From Ligustrum vulgare (Eukaryota; Streptophyta; Magnoliopsida; Lamiales; Oleaceae), in contig OY743179.1 in NCBI GenBank assembly GCA_963555705.1, positions 16,686,692 through 16,750,691 of the forward strand: 64,000 bases of DNA. The letters run 5' to 3'. The notes beneath the pieces are model-generated. The model saw only the letters and a list, made by a program, of their open reading frames with translations, was not told the DNA's origin and made no database searches. The first letter of the stretch is position 1. Each line of letters begins with the position of its first letter. A program made the position numbers and the translations under genes. Positions 59,523 through 64,000 of this stretch are shown here, in pieces.

Positions 59523-61708
59523 TGCTTCTTTTCGACAGTTAACTTATTCGCCGGCACAAAATTCCTAGTTAGGAGGATGCAAATCGATATGATTCAATTC
59601 AAGTTGGAGCAAACCTTCGGCATCTCCTTATAGTTAGTTAGCTATGGTAAATTTTATTTATTTATTTAATATAAACAAATAATGTGGCTTCTTTCCGATA
59701 AAATATAAGGTTAAAATGTATTTTTGAATTTGAGGACAAGTGTTGCTTATAAATTTATTTATAAATAATTTAACAAATAGAGGGTAATTTTTATACAGCT
59801 TTTGTGCAGTAAAATCCAATCGCATGATATGACTTTAACAAGATTTTTGATCATCGATAAAATATATTATCACCACAAATTCTACTAACTATACCACATT
59901 ATATTAACACCACTAATAAAATATAATTTAATAAATACACCACATTACATATACAAATATTCCTCTTATGTAATTATAAATTTTTTTTTAAAAAAATGAT
60001 AAACATTTGTACACCATAACCACAAATTTTTCCTTCTCCTTCATCCCACCCCTACCACCATCCTCATTCCAACCTTCATTTTGCGTCTTCACCGACCAAA
60101 AGACTACTTTCGAAACGGCCACCCCACTGCAGATGAATTCACCTTGCTCCGTATGTCTTGCCTATTATCACTTCTTATTCTTGCAGATATGTATTAGATA
60201 CACATATTGGTATAATATTAATGTGTGCATATACGAGACTTCCTTCTTCCCTTTCTTTTTTTCAGTTTTGTGGGTTGTGTGTGTGGTCGTTTTGTAATTA
60301 ATAGGGTTCGCGGAGTAATGGGGCTACATTTGCTGATACCTTCGAGAAGCAAGAGGCCATTATTTGATACCTTGGGGGATTCGATCCTACTGGAGAGAAT
60401 ATTCAAACTAGTAAAAAAAATAAAATTTATTGTACTGTTATTTTTGTTAGTGTTGGATTGCAGCTTCAATCTTGAAACAAAAAGTCGATAAGAAGGATTC
60501 ACTGATGAGAGCAAAACAATTTTTAAATTATAGATGCACAGAAGAGGTTTACATAAAAAATTAATGAGGGAAATTTAAAGGTTATTGTGTAATTTTATTT
60601 ATGTTTCTTTTTATAATTATTAAGCCCTTGTTTGTTTTTCTACAAGTTTTTCTCTTTTTACTATAGTACTCAATCTCAAACATTTATTAAAAGTCAAGCC
60701 CACAATATTTTACTTTTCAACCAAATCTCAATCATCCATTTTCCAAAAAATTACTATTCATTTAAAAAAAAAAATTATACAATATCAAACACACTAAAGA
60801 AAAGTTTTAAAATTGTGGTGTGAAAAATAAGTTTTGTGGTGACAATATAGTCACCATTGATCATCTCTGCGATAAGAATCAAAAGGAAGGGATGAAGTCA
60901 TTTTTTGTATTTTTTATTTTTTGTCAATGTAGGGAAGGAAACATCCTTACGATTTTTGTGAAAAACGCAACATTCTTTATTTTACCCCTCATAAAGTGAT
61001 CGAGTTGATAGAGTAGGTAAATGCGAAGACTCATGATCACGAGTCCGCTATTCATGATTAGCATTGAGTTTTACACAAGAAATTTGAAAATCTTGACACG
61101 ATCAGGGTCGAATTCAAGCAATGGTGAAAACACGCAATCACGTTTGTAATTGGGCAACAAAATGAGAGTGCGTGATAATGATCGACAATCTTATACAGTG
61201 CATGCTTGGCAAAATTCAAATTATAATTTAAGTTGATCAAATATGCTTTTTATCTACACATTTCATAACACCCACAAATACTATCAACTTATTATCTATA
61301 AATCATTAAATCTCGTAAGACCCACACTTTATCATCGCTTAAAAGCAGTACCAACTATATAAAAACATCTCTCAACTATATCAAAAATGCTCTTATCGAA
61401 AATAAATAAATAAATAAAAAATCGCTTCCACTTCGGTCATAGACTCATAATTCAAGAAATTCATGTTAGTACCAGTTGAATATTCTGCCAAAACAGGCTC
61501 TCCATCAAGAAATACATTCCACCATAATTTTCAAACAGCAATTCGTGAATGCCGTTTTTGTGCTGTGTGCACTCTCCACACCCACGCGACTTAATGCATA
61601 ATTGCCAATTTTATAATGAAAGGAAATAAACCTCATAACAATATGAATTACAAGTCATAGAAGATCAAAGTGTACTACCCAAATGTGTTTTGTAAGCACT
61701 GAGATTTG
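59523..61708. other. Region upstream of AUG4, no gene assigned
   Basis: It contains the AUG4 promoter side. Short frames near 60007-60500 are open on both strands but resemble no protein I know. A stretch from 60622 (AGCCCTTGTTTG) to about 60800 (ATCAAACACACT) looks like a degraded Tourist-like MITE. Confidence 0.45.
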
Positions 61709-62530
61709 TCATGTTGGTGGTTGCCATGTCCCTGGTTTGAAGGATTGCCCGGATCCGGTTGGCTCTGAAGACCTAAAACCAATTGTAAAATAAGTTTTTG
61801 AACATGGTGCCGCATAATTTACGTATGAAGGGACAAGTTTTTAAGTATTGAAGCCATTTCAAATTACAATTTGGCCTCTTTAGATGCAAAAGGTTAAAAA
61901 ATAAAATAAAATAAGACTTAGCTGTCTCTCTATAGTTCTAAGATTGAAAACCATCTCGAAATGGGCCCCCATTTTAGGCAACCCACACAAGAATGAAACT
62001 AAGCATGGTTTATGAATACAGTCAAAGTCGAATATTAATTACAACCACATTCATAACTTCTAATTATTTTCCACACATTTCGGGTGGGATCGCCAACTAT
62101 TCATTCTTACTGTTCCTATTTATAAACCATTTATAAATTTTCCAAGGAAGACTAAATGAAGAACTTACTCTGGCTCTTTCTTGATGTAATGAGGAATTTT
62201 TTTCTCTGTATCGAATTCTTTGAAGCCCATGTCACTGCGTTCAAATTCAAATTTAATTTCATAATCAGAACTGGAATAAGAAAAAAGAAGTAAGTTAACG
62301 AACATTTACGGTATCTGGTCAAGTGTGCCACTGTTTGCCTATTTTATAGAGATCATTTTATAACTGGCATTTCGTGATTATGGATCAGGTAACCTCAATT
62401 GCAATTTTTACAAACTTGGTCGTGCTAGTTGGAGAAAACATACTGACCTTTTACTATCCGTTGGCGTTGAATCAGGTGCTCCTTCCATTTTATTACCTTT
62501 TGGAACAAATGAAGTAAGAATTCGATCAGT
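61709..62530 (-). CDS. Last three exons of an unrecognised gene (partial)
   Basis: The exons (minus) are 62530-62448, 62270-62169 and 61772-61709, joined by GT..AG introns with matching phases. They give 83 residues: TDRILTSFVPKGNKMEGAPD, then a Ser-rich link, DYEIKFEFERSDMGFKEFDT, EKKIPHYIKKEPE, and the C-terminus SGQSFKPGTWQPPT. The consistent phases across three exons argue that it is real. The first exon here is preceded by an acceptor (GTGTAG), so earlier exons should lie at higher coordinates. I found none before 64000, so they are outside the window or lost. It is hydrophilic, with no membrane segments. I do not recognise the family. Confidence 0.55.
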
Positions 62531-62690
62531 CTACACAAGATGCAGAGATAGATATTATCCTCATTGATTCATGAAAATTGCAGATCATATATCTGATATT
62601 TAAATAGAAGAGAAGGCAAAAGAATTAGAGAATAAATGATGTACAGGTAAAAAATAATAATTTTAGTCTTTTGGTGAAAAATATCTAGTA

Positions 62691-62980
62691 TATGAATAGA
62701 AATTCAATTCAGGGCATCAAAACTAAGAATATCACTGTTTTCGAATTCGAAATGGCTTATGATTTGGTGTTAGCAGATACATGTTTCAATAAGCAGATCA
62801 TTAATACCTTTTTTGGAGTCAGAATTTTTTTAATCTATGAATAGAAATCCAATTCTGGGCATCAAAACTAAGAATATCACTGTTTTCGAATTCGAAATGG
62901 CTTATGATTTGGTGTTAGCAGATACATGTTTCAATAAGCAGATCATTAATACCTTTTTAGGAGTCAGATTTTTTTTAATC
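62691..62980. repeat. 145-bp tandem duplication
   Basis: Units 62691-62835 and 62836-62980 both begin TATGAATAGAAAT and differ at about four positions. They contain GAATTCGAAATGGCTTATGA. They lie just upstream of the partial gene's first visible exon. Confidence 0.9.
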
Positions 62981-63404
62981 AAATAGGTTTCATCTTTACT
63001 ATAAAGGTGGATCTAGTGAGCGTCTTACAACATAATATAGATTGTGGTGTTCGTTATGGTTATTAAGAAATAAAAAGAAATGCAAAAGAGTTTCAACTTC
63101 CAAATCATACGCAAAATGGTAGAATTCAATTTGACTTTTAAAAAAACTTTGGAAACAATGAAAATACAATATGAAAAGTAAAACATGTATGATGTATAAT
63201 GAGTTTATTATCTGCTCTAGGAACCTATCAAAAGTAGGCGTAGGCGTGGTTTCATATGATTCTGGTTCCCACACAACCGAACCAAGAACCGATGATTCTT
63301 TTGAAAAAAGAACCGTTGATTTTTTTTGTACGAGAAGAACCGAATCGTTCGATTCTTTTGGTTCTGGTTTTGGTTCCGATTTTCTAAACTAAAATTTTCA
63401 AACT
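62981..63404. other. Spacer with AACCGA-type simple sequence
   Basis: Between 63260 and 63385 there are repeated AACCGAACC, AGAACCG and GGTTCTGGTTTTGGTTCCG words, a degenerate simple repeat. A similar GGTTC word ends the window. I found no gene. Confidence 0.5.
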
Positions 63405-63660
63405 TAGCATTGAAGCGATGATAGATTCCGGCGGGTAAGAGTTGTAAGACGGTAAGGTCATCGGCTTTTATTAATATGCGAATACAACAGTCATATTTGT
63501 CCTGCCTTGACATCAAAATATTCACTCCCTTCCAGACAGTAATGTATCTCCTCATCAGCGCAGCGTGTATGTTCTCCTTCTAAAAATTCTTCAATTTTTG
63601 CTCATAGTTCTCCACCTTTTCAGGGAACAGACGCACAAGTCCAACAAATCCTTGAAAATA
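63405..63660 (-). pseudogene. ARD: Acireductone dioxygenase (ARD) pseudogene fragment
   Basis: ARD catalyses the dioxygenase step of the methionine salvage (Yang) cycle. On the minus strand, frames give PEKVENYEQKLKNF, a stop, and a damaged metal-binding segment (ENIHA, then DEEIHYCLEGSEYFDVKAGQ; intact enzymes have H-x-H...E). After a frameshift comes YDCCIRILIKADDLTVL and LLPAGIYHRFNAKFENF, which corresponds to the family's LPAGxYHRF block with its third metal-binding His. Stops and at least two frameshifts make it a clear pseudogene. The absence of introns over this span fits a retrocopy, but only a fragment remains. Confidence 0.72.
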
Positions 63661-64000
63661 ATATAACAAGTGATTGTAAGATGAAGAGTAAATATTTATT
63701 GTTTGTTAATTTTTGAAGAACTGACAACTGAAGGCTTGAAGAACTGAACGACATAACCAGTGAAAAAAAATGATTTTTGATCTATGATTTTTTGTTTATT
63801 ACTTGTTTTGCTTATAGCTATTGTAATGTTGAATGAATCAATAGTTGTTGAGTAATTGATAATGACTAATGGATCGAATAACATGCATTCAAATTAATGT
63901 TGAATGACTCAATAGTTGTTTTGCTTATAGTTATTGTAATGTTATTTTTTTTAAAAATTTATATTTAAAAAATCGTGTTTTGTACTATCGATTCTGGTTC
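63661..64000. other. AT-rich end of window
   Basis: The word AATAGTTGTT recurs with TTGAATGA at 63825-63850 and 63895-63925, a short local duplication. Nothing coding was seen. Confidence 0.5.

Noticed and set aside
60007..60514. Overlapping frames of 88-98 codons on both strands
   Set aside because: They are open on both strands, show no conserved motif, and have no exon continuation.
1..64000. CRISPR arrays, tRNA or rRNA genes
   Set aside because: No regular direct-repeat/spacer array and no tRNA-like cloverleaf or rRNA sequence was recognised by eye. The only tRNA-related matches are the two retrotransposon primer sites.

Overview
This is a 64 kb stretch of AT-rich nuclear DNA from a flowering plant, almost certainly a eudicot. 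It has intron-rich genes with GT..AG junctions, plant-specific proteins (an augmin subunit 4), LTR retrotransposons primed by initiator-Met tRNA, Helitrons that carry RPA genes, and many Tourist-like MITEs. There are three complete or near-complete genes, one partial gene, several decayed gene fragments, and a majority of transposon-derived sequence.

Layout. 0.76-4.45 kb: a non-autonomous Helitron built of repeated modules and GC-rich hairpins. 5.0-7.4 kb: a complete gag-only Copia-type retrotransposon on the minus strand, with 621-bp LTRs and TSD TGTCC. 8.6-11.3 kb: a broken Mutator transposase, a tandem duplication and a broken coiled-coil gene. 11.9-13.5 kb: a solo LTR (TSD GCTAT). 14.4-19.7 kb: a five-exon minus-strand plant gene of unknown function, whose first intron holds a second gag-only retrotransposon (16.4-18.9 kb, TSD CCAAT) and a foldback MITE. 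20.2-21.6 kb: a 1.4-kb element that is almost entirely one inverted repeat, with 9-bp TSDs. 22.5-26.0 kb: probable LTR sequence containing an RPA-like exon, then a metacaspase pseudogene. 26.7-39.8 kb: a complete-ended 13,054-bp Helitron with a decayed RepHel transposase and a decayed RPA70-like gene. 41-45 kb: MITEs and a second long-TIR element.

The right third is the genic part. A plus-strand OTU-family deubiquitinase (OTU1/YOD1 type, 46.3-51.5 kb, 8 exons, 208 aa) faces tail to tail a minus-strand AUGMIN subunit 4 gene (53.7-59.5 kb, 13 exons, 436 aa). Beyond it are the last three exons of an unrecognised minus-strand gene and an acireductone dioxygenase pseudogene. From memory, the Arabidopsis counterparts of the first two genes also lie close together (At1g50670, At1g50710), so this looks like conserved microsynteny inflated by transposons.

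The most unusual observation is that the two gag-only retrotransposons share R-U5, primer site, gag and 3' internal region almost exactly, but have unrelated U3 (promoter) regions. No RNA genes, CRISPR arrays or prokaryotic features were seen.
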